From Isoperla grammatica (Eukaryota; Arthropoda; Insecta; Plecoptera; Perlodidae): a stretch of DNA of 64,000 nt. This document shows positions 21,435-31,648 of this stretch, piece by piece. Within the stretch, counting starts at the first letter, position 1; every line of letters starts with the position of its first letter. Below the pieces are notes generated by a model. That model did no database searches. It was not told the DNA's origin and was given only the letters and a program-made list of their open reading frames with translations. Position numbers and translations under genes: made by a program. Location: assembly GCA_945910005.1 (NCBI GenBank), contig OX246749.1:20728197-20792196 (forward strand), read 5' to 3'.

Positions 21435-22244
21435 TTAGTTGCTTATGTCCCGTAGGCTCGTAGCTACTTGTTTACGACCATTGGTGTTCTTCCATACTAT
21501 TCTTCCATCTTCAGTCCAGGTATTTCGGATCCCGAATTGCTCGATCGCTTTCGTTAGGACGTCTCTTCTCATTGGAGACAGGTCTTCTCGGACGACGACT
21601 CCCGTGTTTTTCAGCCGCGACTTTGACCTGAATATGAGTGACCTGATCCTGTAGCTCACGAATTTTATTATTATCGGGCGAGGCTTGTTTCCCGAATAGC
21701 GACCTGTCCGGTGAGACCTATCTATATCTTCCAGTTCGAGTTTGATGCCCATCAGTTGTTGAACTTTGTCTAGTATCAGTGCATCTGTATTTTCTTTTTC
21801 ACTTTCTTGGATACCGAAGAATCGGAGATTTTGTCTTCGTTGGTATTGTTCCAATTCATCTGCACGCTCCATGAGTTTTCCCTGCATTTCTTCTAGTTTT
21901 ATGTTTTGATTTTGGATTTTCTCTTCAAGGAGATTGATTTTTTCCGGATTGAATGCCTCATTTTTCATGAGTTCTGCCGTGACCGATTCTGTGACATGCG
22001 AAATTATTAGATTTGCAATTTTGGCCGCGACGTCATCACTCTGCAAGACTGTTAGCAGCGCCGCCTGGACTCTAGCAGCCAAGCTATCCCCGCCCGTCTG
22101 GCCTGGGCCTGACGGTACCGGCAGCTCCTGCTGGAGGTCTTGCGTCTTGCTGGTAGATGGCGCCACTTTCTTCACTGGGGTAGGCGAAGTTCCGTGGACA
22201 TCGTTTAGGCCTACTTCTGCTACAGTTATTTTCTTTTTCCCCAT
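21435..22244 (-). CDS. LINE ORF1: coiled-coil RNA-binding protein
   Basis: 269 residues from ATG at 22244 (MGKKKITVAEVG). A coiled coil (LLEEKIQNQNIKLEEMQGKL and on) leads into YQRRQNLRFFGIQE, then DIDRSHRTGR and RPIIIKFVSYRIRS, the signature of L1-ORF1p-like RNA-binding proteins found in several LINE clades. It coats element RNA as a trimer in known relatives. The reading frame is intact here, in contrast to ORF2. Confidence 0.85.
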   Translation of the reverse strand: MGKKKITVAEVGLNDVHGTSPTPVKKVAPSTSKTQDLQQELPVPSGPGQTGGDSLAARVQAALLTVLQSDDVAAKIANLIISHVTESVTAELMKNEAFNPEKINLLEEKIQNQNIKLEEMQGKLMERADELEQYQRRQNLRFFGIQESEKENTDALILDKVQQLMGIKLELEDIDRSHRTGRYSGNKPRPIIIKFVSYRIRSLIFRSKSRLKNTGVVVREDLSPMRRDVLTKAIEQFGIRNTWTEDGRIVWKNTNGRKQVATSLRDISN

Positions 22245-22458
22245 TTTATATCAGTTAATAAGTTGTTGAGAAGGACGATTTGAAGCTATGATAGACTCAC
22301 CCGGATGACAGATGTTTTGGACAATCTCTTTTTTATGGTTTAATACGTCACACGCTATTGCATATTCACTTTTTGCTATTTTTCGCTACCGGCACTCACA
22401 GCTCGTGTCTAGTGGACTCGCGCCATCTTGACTATCCTTGACTATCCTGCCAGGCCAT

Positions 22459-23570
22459 TTAAAACAGATGCCCGTTTAACGTATCCATATCAAGTTTTGC
22501 AAAATTTCGTCTAAGTTGAGTTGCACACGGATTTATTTCCCCTAATTGGTCACCATGAGGCATAGAAAATTCCACTATTTCATGGTCTGAGAGTCTTGGC
22601 TCACCAAGCACAGTTACTGTTTGTTCATGGTTATTTGTAATAACCAGGTCAATTAACGATTTAGTACCTCTTTCATAGCGTGTAAGATTTTGGCCCACCT
22701 GTTTCATGCCTAGAAATTCAATTGTTTTTTTAAATTTATGACTGTACGTCTCTGATTTTAACATATTAATATTAAAGTCACCTGTTATGAAAATTGATTC
22801 TTCCATTTCACATTTATTTTCACACCACTGCTCAAAAAAATTTAAAAATTCACATTTACTAGATGCTGGTGACCTGTAGAAGACTGCCACATAACATATT
22901 TTCTTCAGTCTTTGTGATGACTCTCCTATCCCTTCGATAGCAAGGAAAAGGAACCAATATTTGTCTTGTACTCCTCCCCTGTCCATCTCCTTATATTTCA
23001 CACCGTTCTTAATATATATTGACACACCACCAGTATGTCTGCTGTTTGATTCACACCTGATTTCCGAGTAGTTATGTATTGTTGTTTCACATAGTTCAAT
23101 GTCACTGGTTATTCTTGTTTCTGTGAGGCAGAGAACATGCGGATTGCTTGTTGTCACAAATTGTGAAAGGTCATATATTATGTTTTTTGTTAAACTTTGG
23201 ATATTTAAGCCTGCCCAAGGACTGCTACCTTATCGTGGTGGGCAGGTTTGCGTGCTTTGTTGATCCCGAGAGCTATGCCGGCGGAAGCGTATGCTTCTGG
23301 TAGGGCCACCCTAGGCGGACTGGTCGAGGAGTAGAAGTCAGACGAAGTGCAGTCCACACCCCAATCCCCTTTCCTCCCCTTTCCTCACGCGTCCTCCTAC
23401 TTGCCCCTTTCCTCCAAAGAGCCTCCAATTTTATCTTCATCATCACCCACTCATCGTCTTGATTAGCCTAGTTGCAAAACTATAAGACGTTAAGCCCAAA
23501 TATCTATCTATCTGGATATTTAAGCACACCATTTTCAAAATCTTGGAACTGTGTTCACCCTTTAACTGCT
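22459..23570 (-). pseudogene. LINE endonuclease, split by retroposon copy C
   Basis: Blocks: VCLNIQSLTKNI (23525-23570 side), then after the retroposon VLCLTETRI (catalytic E), GGVSIYIKNGVKY, VAVFYRSPASS, SIFITGDFNINML (D-x-N) and LGEPRLSDHEIVEF (S-D-H). All six positions expected of apurinic-type LINE endonucleases are visible. The reading continues in one frame across the retroposon if that insertion and one duplication copy are ignored. No RT follows. Confidence 0.85.
23210..23512 (+). mobile_element. ribozyme-headed short retroposon, copy C
   Basis: 303 bp, starting CCTGCCCAAGGACTGC and ending in ATCT repeats. The 12-bp duplication tggatatttaag lies at 23198-23209 and 23513-23524. P1, P2 (second strand 23349-23355) and P3 are conserved, while the C between P2 and P3 is T. 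The internal part is shorter and more diverged than copies A and D, and the 3' tail is ATCT rather than AATC, so it may belong to a sister subfamily. Confidence 0.87.
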
Positions 23571-23870
23571 ATTGTTGTCTTTGTGAAACACTCTTCTATC
23601 CTTTTCAGACAAGTACACGTTTTGTCCCATACATTATGATAGGTATCCAACTGAGAATTGTATTTGTTGTTGTTGTTGTCGATGATACAATTAATACACT
23701 GCCAGTAGTCTGCTACACAATCTGTGGATGTATGCCTGCCCCCACAGTATCCACAGGTGACTCCATTTCTGCAATCGGCTACTTTGAGGCCATACGCACA
23801 ACATTGGTAGCATCGTATTGTGATGTAAAAGGATGAACTTGTCCATCTTTTACTATTTATTGGAATCCGT
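23525..23870 (-). pseudogene. LINE ORF1 C-terminal zinc knuckles
   Basis: Minus-strand reading KPRIPINSKRW followed by C-Y-Q-C, then CGYCGGRHTSTDC and a further C-x2-C pair within about 23690-23815: a cluster of retroviral-type knuckles. It is the end of the ORF1 that begins at 25777, separated from it by the insertion at about 23909-24646. It reads into the endonuclease without an obvious break. Confidence 0.7.
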
Positions 23871-23908
23871 GGTTTATGTAAGCTCTGTGTGTCATTCTAC
23901 TTGTGTGC

Positions 23909-24646
23909 AACACCTACTATTACCACAGCGTTTGTCAGCGTTTTCGTCATTATTTCAATCGTGACTGCTAAGTCAGCTGAGGCCGAAGCGAGGGGAGTCT
24001 TGCGCCACGCGACGGACGGGGGTCTCTCCGAAGGAGCCGGGCAAGATGGTTGTCCGGTAGGGGCGTGAGTCAAGGAGGCCGTGGCCGCCGTGGAGGGCTG
24101 ACCCCGCGGGGGAAGAAGTGGTGGTACGGGGGAAGCATGTCCTGGTGGCCTAGGCGAAGATTAAGGGTACGTTGGAGACGAGCGGACGAGTACAATATGG
24201 ACGTGGCAGAGGACGGAAGGATCTGAGGACGAAGACGCGGATACGGACAGGCGATTGGAGGACCAACAGGTTGACGGTTGCCAGCTGGAAAGGCGGTTAT
24301 GAGGTATGGAGCGCTGGCCCTCGTTAGATCAGGTGGAATGTGCCCATCAGGCTGATTATGACCATAGTCAGGTTCGCCACGCTTAAGCCACGTATAGGAT
24401 AAATGTAAGTAATAATAAATATGGTTCCTCAAGATTCGAACCAAGGGTCTTGTGATTCAACATAACCTAGATTCCCTGTTCTCCTCAGTCTTGCCAAAGA
24501 TCCCGCATGTACGAGTTCACGTATGTCGAGAGTGTTACGTCCCCAGTAAAACCTTGAGACAGCCGACCAGAACGTGGATTCGAGTCCCGTACCAGGGTGG
24601 TAGGGACAAGGGTGGGTCGGCGCGTGTCCTCGCTACATGACAGTAT
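23909..24646. mobile_element. unclassified 0.74-kb insertion with B-box-like motifs
   Basis: It separates two parts of the LINE ORF1. The flanks are ttgtgtgca on the left and ttatgtgca on the right, a 9-bp duplication with one mismatch. The ends are not inverted repeats. It contains ggattcgagtccc (24576-24588), a good RNA polymerase III B box, and a second B-box-like word near 24435 on the other strand. A tRNA-derived SINE component is possible. GC content is above the surroundings. Confidence 0.45.
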
Positions 24647-24649
24647 TAT

Positions 24650-25777
24650 GTGCATATATTCCACAACTCGGCAGACGTTCCATCCTATTTTTAGTCTAGA
24701 GCCTATTTTTGCTTTAGTGTCTGTATCTACCTCAAGTATCACATTTACCGTTCCTCCGTGAAAGTTATTTTTTACGTGCACAATTTTTAAAATGATTTCT
24801 GGGCCTGGACCTAAATTATTTTATTCACATATTTTTTCCTCTAATTTATTGCGATTATCTTCCACATTATCAATGTTAGCCCCTATAATCATAACTCTTT
24901 GCAACTTGTTCTTGTCCGGTTTTGTGATATTGTAATCATGTCCAAGTAATTCTGTCGTTTTGTTTTCAAGGGCAATGATACCTTTCAATGTATCACATCC
25001 TATTACCACACCCCCATTTCTTATGTCCCTGATTTTTGTCACTCCAAGTCCCATTTTTATAGGGTCAACATTCTTTTTTATAGCTTCCCTGGTATATTTG
25101 TTTTCCTGTTTATTATCTTTTGGTTTTATTATTATCACACTTTCTTTGCTTCGGTCATTATGTCGCCGCGTAATAGCCTCATTAGTTTTCTCACTTGGGC
25201 CTGCTTTAGATCTTATTACTTCACTATATGACCTTAGAGTTGGATTGCACTTTGTTTGTTTGACTGTTTCTTCTGCACCTTCTTGACACGATCTACGATT
25301 CCAGGGCCGCCTTGATTCATTTTCGATGAACGGCACTTCAATTTCGTCGCCACATTGTTCTGCGTCTTCCTTAACCTCATTGTAGTCCACTGTTACTTTA
25401 TTTACATTTCTACGGCTCACGCACATTTCTAGTTTCTCTTTCATTACATCTATTAACTCTTCTTGAGTCTTCAGTCTCTTTTCTTTCTCCTCTAGTATAG
25501 TCTGCATGAGTTCTAACTCCCTCTTCATCAGAGTACAAGTACAAGTCTTGCTTGGCGTGGGCGGCCAGTTCATGCCTAGGCCTAGGCCTACGCCGATAGT
25601 TTCAGCTATTGCATTGGTTAGTCTATCAACGAGCACTTTTTTCTTACCGGTAACACTGAGTCCTATTTTGGTTAGCTCACTTTTTAACTCCTCTACGTCC
25701 ATGTAACTTATTTTCTTGTGGACTTTTTCAATTTTTTCACTCTGTATCAAACTTTCACTGTCACTATCGTCCGCCAT
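24650..25777 (-). pseudogene. LINE ORF1 with SAP domain and RNA-binding domain
   Basis: Starts MADDSDSESL at 25777 with a good start context (caacATGG). Residues about 27-60 (MDVEELKSELTKIGLSVTGK and on) match a SAP motif, a helix-turn-helix DNA-binding fold rarely reported in LINE ORF1s. A coiled coil (about residues 85-125), a charged linker and an RNA-recognition-like region (KIRDIRNGGVVIGCDT) follow. An in-frame stop at about 24821 interrupts it; the reading then continues in the same frame (NNFHGGTVNVILEVDT, GWNVCRVVEYMHI) to the insertion at 24646. Confidence 0.78.
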
Positions 25778-25844
25778 GTTGGACGGGGGTGTGTGTATCT
25801 AATATGTATCTGTAAATGGTGGCAAGACACTTATTGTGCTATGG

Positions 25845-25938
25845 GGCTCGGCCCTTTTTCTTGTTGCAATCAATATGCTTTATGTAGTTTGTTATGACTG
25901 TATTGCATATTGAAAATAAAATAATAATAATAATAAAT
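25845..25938 (+). repeat. probable LINE 3' end with AAT tail
   Basis: A 3'-UTR-like stretch (ggctcggcccttt, then tgactgtattgcatattg) ending in about six AAT units. It has the look of the 3' end of a plus-strand LINE but no coding sequence precedes it. Confidence 0.4.
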
Positions 25939-25944
25939 ATGGTT

Positions 25945-26700
25945 CCTCAAGCACCAAAAGGGCTGTTTACCTAGCGCTCGTTAGACCTCATCTCGTCTAC
26001 GGCTGCCCAGCGTGGGACCCTACATCTATAAGCAACAAGATGAAGTTGGAGCGTGTCCAAAGTAGAGCTACACGCTTTATTGCTGCTAGGTCGCAATTTA
26101 CCACTCATAGTGCTACGGCAAGACGTGCATCATTGAAGATTCCATCTCTGGAAACATTCAGGAAAAAAGTAGAGCTGCAATTTTTGTGGGGCATGTTGAA
26201 TGGTAGGACAAACCTGGATCCATATGTAAGACTGCAAGCCTGTAATCGTAGTGCCCAATTTGGTAGGGGTCTATTGTTCAGGCCACCTTTTGCCAGAACA
26301 GCAGCCTACCAGAAAGGGTTCTATTATAGGGCTTGTCAATCGTGGAATTCCCTTCCACTCAAGATCAGGATGGCACGCTCATTAGATGTCTTCAAAGCCT
26401 CTTTAACGGAGCATTTTTTAAACATTGTTTTGTAAATTTTCATTTTTTTATTCTTTTTTACTTCATATTTAACAGTTGTATCTTATAATTATATTTTCAT
26501 TCATATTATGTTTTCATGTTTTCATGTTTTTTGTTTTGTATTTTATATTTTGTATTTTGTATTATGTTCATTATTATATTTAGATTTTAAGTAATTTTAG
26601 TATGGGTTGGCAGTCACTCTGGTGTTTGGAGCTGTGCTCTTTTCTGCCAACCCCCATTCACTTTTGTAGTAAATGGAAATGATTAATAATAATAATATTT
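25945..26700 (+). mobile_element. 5'-truncated LINE fragment, RT thumb to AAT tail
   Basis: Reading starts with KRAVYLALVRPHLVYGCPAW (RT thumb), then LERVQSRATRFI and SWNSLPLKIRMARSLDVFK, ending at 26435, followed by about 250 bp of T-rich 3' UTR and an AAT tail at about 26683-26697. These are C-terminal marks of CR1/L2-like RTs. The open part is intact but lacks the catalytic region. Confidence 0.8.
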
Positions 26701-26860
26701 GACAAAATGTCTCTACGTTCCGGTTTATATTACAATGAATAAAGCGATCACGTTATAGGTAGGTAATTAATTTATATTGTAGCTCTTCTGTTGTGTTTCA
26801 TCCATGAATGATAGCAAACTGCATAATAGTCCTGGCACCTGATTTTCTCTTGTCTGTTTA

Positions 26861-27238
26861 GGATTTGAGGACTACGTTACACAAGGCACTACAAGAGTTG
26901 TAGCTAACCATGCACTAGTTTTTATGGTTCGTGGTTTGGCAACAAAATGGAAGCAGCCCATTGCATAATACTTTACTTGTGACACAGTTCCGACAACAAT
27001 CTTTCAGAATCTTATAACTGAAGTGATACAAGAAGTACAAATGTTGGTCTGCATGTTCTTGCAACCGTCTGTGACCAAGGACCAACAAATCAAAAAGCTA
27101 TCCAAAATCTCATATCGGAAACCTTTGAGGGTAAAACGTATTCCTAGGAATCATATTTTGAAGTCAATTGGCATCCTGGTTTTGCTATTTACGATTCTTC
27201 ACATCTACTGAAATGTCTCAGAAACATATTCATGACTA
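26861..27238 (+). pseudogene. P-element-like transposase, central fragment, with exon-like start
   Basis: The fragment begins directly after a pyrimidine-rich tract ending ttctcttgtctgtttag, a good splice acceptor, as expected of intron-containing P-like transposases. It reads FEDYVTQGTTRVVANHALVF, MVRGLATKWKQPI, then after a one-base shift an A-T-V-C-D-Q-G word and SHLLKCLRNIF, which match the RNase H-fold core of P/THAP9-type transposases. Two stops (about 26970 and 27146) and the shift make it a pseudogene. It could also be a decayed domesticated gene. Confidence 0.6.
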
Positions 27239-28267
27239 ATGTCCGATTCCACCAAGTGCTAAACTTGAGTTTAAAAATTTTAAGCGTCGTTTAGGTCAAA
27301 AATGCGTTCCACCACAACTAAACTCGAGTTTATCTCGAGTTGAAAATAAACCCCACCTCTAATCCGGTTTAGATCTTTAACTACAACTCACCGCCAACAC
27401 GATGCCAGAAGTTTCAAATTTTCAAATATAACAAGCCGTGATACTAATGTTTTGATTTCGTCATTGCCTGTCAGTGTGTGTGCGACAATGTTGGTTATGT
27501 TGATGTGTCTGCCTTTTGTAATCATTCTATTTTGTATGCTAGCCCTATAATGGCAGGCTACACGTCTGATGTGTTGTTTCCATCCGACGATGATGAAGAA
27601 ATAATTAACTTTATACAACGTCCAATACGGCGTCCTCGAATCATAAAAAAACTAGGCCTACCCGTTGGCATTACACTCGCAACGTTAAACCATAGCTAAT
27701 TTTACTGTTCTACTGCAGCTCCTCCCGAGTTACTGTAGGCCTAGGCCTAGGCCTACACCCAGCTAGGGCCTAGGCTATCATATAGCCATGGCCAGCCTAG
27801 ACCTAGACCCTAGCCCTTGCGCAACCTACCCTAGGCCTAGGCCCTCTGTCCTGGCCCTTGCTCATAGGCTAAGCGTTCAGTTCACCCGCAATTCTCTCCC
27901 ATATTTCCTCCTCTTTCCACGAAACAGAAACGTTCTTTTATGTTCGATTATTCCACGGTATTGCTCAACAATTTGTAATAACATATTTTGTCACTTTCGG
28001 AGTAATTACTGCCACGCGAACGTTGTTGCTTTTTCTCCATCTTTCTTCAGGTTATGTTTGGACAAGCTCCTCATTGCTACAGTCCGCCATGAAAATAAAT
28101 CACGTGATTGGAACAACCAATCACAGACATCCTTACAAAATAAACTTGGCATAGCTAACTGAAGGAGAATAAAACGTGGTGGAATCGGTCATGGTTTAAA
28201 CTTAAGTTTAAAAATAAGCTTAGCTTCGTTAAACTCGAGTTTAAATCCATTTGGTGGAATCGGGCAT
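27239..28267. mobile_element. inverted-repeat DNA transposon with TA target
   Basis: Ends ATGTCCGATTCCACCAA and, inverted, ATGCCCGATTCCACCAA, between TA dinucleotides (27237-27238 and 28268-28269). The subterminal parts are rich in ctcgagttt/aaactcgag words. Inside, a short plus-strand reading (27559-27699) holds a D-D-D-E-E then R-P-I-R-R-P-R stretch reminiscent of Harbinger transposase N-termini, but no catalytic core is present. Superfamily unsettled (Tc1/mariner-like by target, Harbinger-like by content). Confidence 0.6.
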
Positions 28268-28557
28268 TACAATAGAGTTAAAAAAAAACTTGGCCATGTT
28301 GTGAGAGGGCGGAGGAAGGCGGTGAGAGGTAGAGTAGTTTGGGGCTGCCAGAGAGAAGGTAGTTGAGGGTTACAGACGCCAGGGTTGATCTTGTGTATTG
28401 ATTGTGAAGCGTGTGTGAGTGTGACTGTGAGTGTGAGTAATTAAATATCTTATCGTAATGTAGAACATTGTCTTGATACGTTATTGCCAACGGTCCAAGA
28501 AGAAAATTGCTTGGGGCTTGATTATTGGCGTAAAAAGCAGCATTGTGTCCAATTTTA

Positions 28558-30270
28558 AGGTGGTCAGCAGACAGACTTGATCGAGATTGCCTGCATCGAG
28601 GTTTGGATGGAAGGCAAGAAGACCACAATCTACATGACTTACAATCCGCCCAATAATATACCTGAGGCGCTCGAGACCCTGCTCATCACCCACAACACAA
28701 TCATCCTCGGAGACTTCAATGCGCCAAACAAAGTTTGGAACTACACCAGCACAACCAAAGTCGGACAACTGGTTGAGGAGTTCACGGCCGCCAACTCGCT
28801 ACTAGTGCTCGACCCTACGGATGTCCCGTGGACCAACCTGACTACCAATGGAATCAAGTCGCGTCCGGACTTGGCCTTCCTGCATCAGAATCTTGTACAC
28901 CAGTACGTACAGAAAAACCTTGACTGCCCCTCCGGACTTGGCCATAAGATTCTTAAGCTATCCCCAACCAACCAGACTCACCAGAGGCCTCTGCCTCTCT
29001 TCAAATGAAACTTTAAGAAGGCTAAATGGGACAATTTCACAAATGACCTGGAAATGCTATCAGAGCAAACCACAATGACTAGCAACACAAATAAGGATTT
29101 GAAACTGCTGGTCAATAATGTTCTAGAGGCAGCTAAGAAAAACATCCCAAGAGGCACGGTGAAAGACATCAAAGTCTTCTGGAATGATGACCTGGATTCA
29201 TTGCGACAAACAAGAAACAGATGCCGAAAAGACGCCGAAACACAACAATCAGACGAAACAAGAGAAAAGCTTAACGAGACACAAAAGCAGCTCACAACAG
29301 CAATTGAAGAGGCCAAGCATAAATAATACACAGAATACCTACAGAGCATTGACTACAGAGAGGATGCGAGCAAAGCTCACCATTTCTTCTCTCGACTCTG
29401 TGGAAAGTGGTCTCAGACGGACGACCGGAATGCTTTACTTCTGCTGAACAACAAAGAAGCAACCTCGATTAAGCAAAATACTGAGTTTTTCTGCCGACAT
29501 TTTCACTCTGTCAGCACCCGTGTTGGAAAAAAGAAGTTCCTGGTAGAGAATCCCAGATACGAAGAGTTAGATGATCCCTACAACAGACTTTTCAGCAACG
29601 AAGAGCTGCATCTAGCAATCTATATGCTGGACAAGAGTAAGGCTCCTGGAGAGGATGGAATACATGCTGAGTTTCTTCAGCACTCAGGCCCACTCTACAG
29701 GAAACAGTTCCTTTCCCTCATAAACAAATCATGGATAGGCCAAATGCCTCAGAACTGGAAGATGGGAGTCATCTTACCCATCCTGAAAAAGAACAAGGAT
29801 GCAAATCAAACGAGCAGTTATCGTCCAATCGCCCTCATGAGCGCACTTGCCAAAATAGCAGAACGTATGGTAAATTACCGACTAAAAACTTACCTGGAAG
29901 AAAACAACATTATCAGTGCAGATCAGGCTGGCTACAGGAAGAATAGATCGACAGTGGATCAGGTGGCATACATCGCGCAACATGCAAAGGAAGGCTTTAC
30001 CAGACAAGAGACCACAGTGGCCGTGTCCATCGATTTGTCTGCAGCTTTCGACGTCACTGATCGAACCCACGCCATAAAAGAGATGCAGAAAAATTAAATA
30101 CCAAACAACTTAATCAAGTGGCTGCACGACTTCATCAATCATAGAAGAATAAAAGTAGCCTACAAGTGTGTGAAAAGTGGTACAAGATTTATCTGCCGGC
30201 GTGGCACAAGGCACTGTGCACTGTGCCGCACTTAAATCTGATATTGACCAAATAACCTGAGCGGGCCAGG
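28558..30270 (+). pseudogene. LINE ORF2 relic: endonuclease and RT (I/Jockey type)
   Basis: Endonuclease end: YMTYNPPNN and TIILGDFNAPNKVW (D-x-N). Linker: KKNIPRGTVKDIKVFWNDDL. RT: SKAPGEDGIHAEFLQ, NWKMGVILPILKKNKDANQT then SSYRPIALMSALAKIAERM, SADQAGYRKNRSTVDQ, VSIDLSAAFDVTD, and later VAQGTV. Stops or shifts fall near 29006, 29324, 29450 and 30095; the catalytic Y/F-x-D-D box is absent because the copy ends at about 30270. The AGYRxxRST and KAPGEDGI words suit I/Jockey-superfamily RTs. Confidence 0.8.
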
Positions 30271-30780
30271 GAAGGAAGCACACATATATTGGATAGCTAG
30301 GAAGAAAAATGATAGAAAAAACTTTCGGCATACGAGAAAAAAAAGTAATAATCTTCGTTGTCCAAGATCTCCTCGTATGGATTGCTATTTTTCCGATGGA
30401 ACTTGGACGAGAGGACCGGTTCTGGTTCTTCTAACTGTCGCCATAGTTCCTCCTCAAGAGTCTCCTCTTCATCTTCATGAGCATCAGCCTCGTGTTCTGA
30501 CACTTCTTCTCGCTGTGTGGACTTGGGCAACTGGACTGGCACTGACCCCGTCCTCCATCCATATCCCGGGCATTGCGCAGCCATACCTTGATGACATTTT
30601 CCACATCACAAACTTTGATGACTTAAAAAAATAATTTTGCATTAGCTTACACATTAACATGATGAGTAGGAATATTAGAGAAAGAATAAGGCGCAGATGT
30701 GCTAGTGCAAAGATGCAAACTTTTTGCACATTTTTGCCTACACAAAGTGTATAATATAATATCTGTGCTTTTGCTCTGGT
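30271..30780 (-). other. unassigned, acidic open reading on the minus strand
   Basis: Minus strand 30297-30584 has an open reading rich in E and D (HEDEEETLEEELWRQLEEPE). An alternative frame reads VCDVENVIKVWLRNARDMDG. Neither is recognised. It could be an exon or a transposase piece; no splice sites could be fixed. Confidence 0.25.
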
Positions 30781-30848
30781 TTAACATTGGTTGGGGATAC
30801 TCGATTTGCATGTTTTTCAATTTATGTTGAGACGCACAAAATACATAT

Positions 30849-30883
30849 GCCTACAACCTGTGTGCCGCACACAGGTTGTAGGC
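30849..30883. repeat. perfect 16-bp inverted repeat, 3-base loop
   Basis: Arm gcctacaacctgtgtg (30849-30864), loop ccg, and its exact reverse complement (30868-30883). It has no T-run and no known element around it. Confidence 0.85.
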
Positions 30884-31420
30884 CTATTTATTTTAACCCT
30901 TTAGCCTGTAGTGTACCTCACCTACCTAGCTACATATTTTACAACAATTTACTTGAAACCGCTTTTGTTTTCCGGAGTAGGTTAGTTTTAGTGTTCAGTT
31001 TAGCATACAAAAATGCTCATTCATCATCACATTTTCTGAGTTTAATGGGGAGACTGAGTCCAGAGTTTAATGCAGATTTGGACTCGGCACTACGGATGAC
31101 AAAAAGTGTGTTAGTTTCTTAAATGTTAACAGCCCATTTACAAAAGCATGAAGGCCTACACAATAATGTTAAACCTGATATGCCTTCTCCCCACCACACC
31201 CCTAACCATAGCAATCTAATTATTGACGTCTTAAAAGTATTTTTTACACTTGAAAATGGTAAAAAAAACATTTAATAATAATAATAATAATAATAATGTC
31301 ATTTTTAATTTTGTGAAACAAAAAAAAGATGTTGATCAATTTACAACAAAGCATTAGAACTGGCATAAAAACCCTGCACATGGTAGGTTTAACAAAGGCC
31401 TACTCAATAGTCAACAAGTT
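30884..31420. other. no gene recognised
   Basis: AT-rich, with a short AAT microsatellite at about 31273-31300. It would be downstream (3') of the gene ending at 31421. Confidence 0.4.
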
Positions 31421-31648
31421 TTAAGAAATTCCATTGTTATAGTATCGGTACGTAGGTCTTGAATATTTGGTATAAATGAACTTACGTTCAATAAGAGACA
31501 GCGCCCGCGAAAAGGTACAAATGCTCTTCTTATCTTTAGTACCAATCCAATTTAATTGAATGGCAACTTCTTTTTCCAACACTTTCTTACATATTGTTCG
31601 TACCACATCGGTGTCGCTCTTCCCACCAAATACACCCAGGAAAGCAAC
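31421..31648 (-). CDS. DUF4806-like gene, last coding exon
   Basis: Acceptor aatatttcag then VAFLGVFGGKSDTDVV, phase 0, and stop at 31421-31423. 76 codons including the stop. Confidence 0.6.
   Translation of the reverse strand, partial: VAFLGVFGGKSDTDVVRTICKKVLEKEVAIQLNWIGTKDKKSICTFSRALSLIERKFIYTKYSRPTYRYYNNGIS

Larger units (their letters stand above)
17714..22431 (-). mobile_element. nearly complete two-ORF LINE with 14-bp target duplication
   Basis: On the minus strand it starts TCAAGATGGCGCGAG and carries ORF1 (21435-22244), endonuclease (20501-21187), RT (18543-20498) and an RT C-terminal piece (18245-18540), then a long A-rich 3' UTR. The 14-bp direct repeat ctatccttgactat is at 17700-17713 and 22432-22445, so the copy looks full length (4718 bp). 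Its two ORF2 frameshifts make it inactive. RT and ORF1 type place it in the CR1/Jockey-like assemblage without RNase H; the exact clade cannot be set by eye. Confidence 0.85.
22446..25800 (-). mobile_element. LINE with SAP-domain ORF1, interrupted twice, 3' truncated
   Basis: Minus-strand element: ORF1 starts at 25777, its zinc-knuckle end lies at about 23600-23850, and the endonuclease runs from about 23570 to 22459. It is interrupted by a 0.74-kb insertion (about 23909-24646) and by retroposon copy C (23210-23512). It ends at about 22446-22459, before any RT block, beside the insertion site of the LINE at 17714-22431. Confidence 0.75.

Noticed and set aside
24070..24444. Proline/arginine-rich minus-strand frame of 124 codons
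   Set aside because: It lies in the GC-richer inserted segment and has no recognisable domain; composition explains it.
24571..24600. tRNA gene
   Set aside because: Only the B box and a 3'-end-like stretch are present; no A box or cloverleaf could be drawn.
27788..28162. Plus-strand open frame MASLDLDPSPCATYPRPRP
   Set aside because: It is made by ctagac/taggcc repeats inside a DNA element, with no domain.
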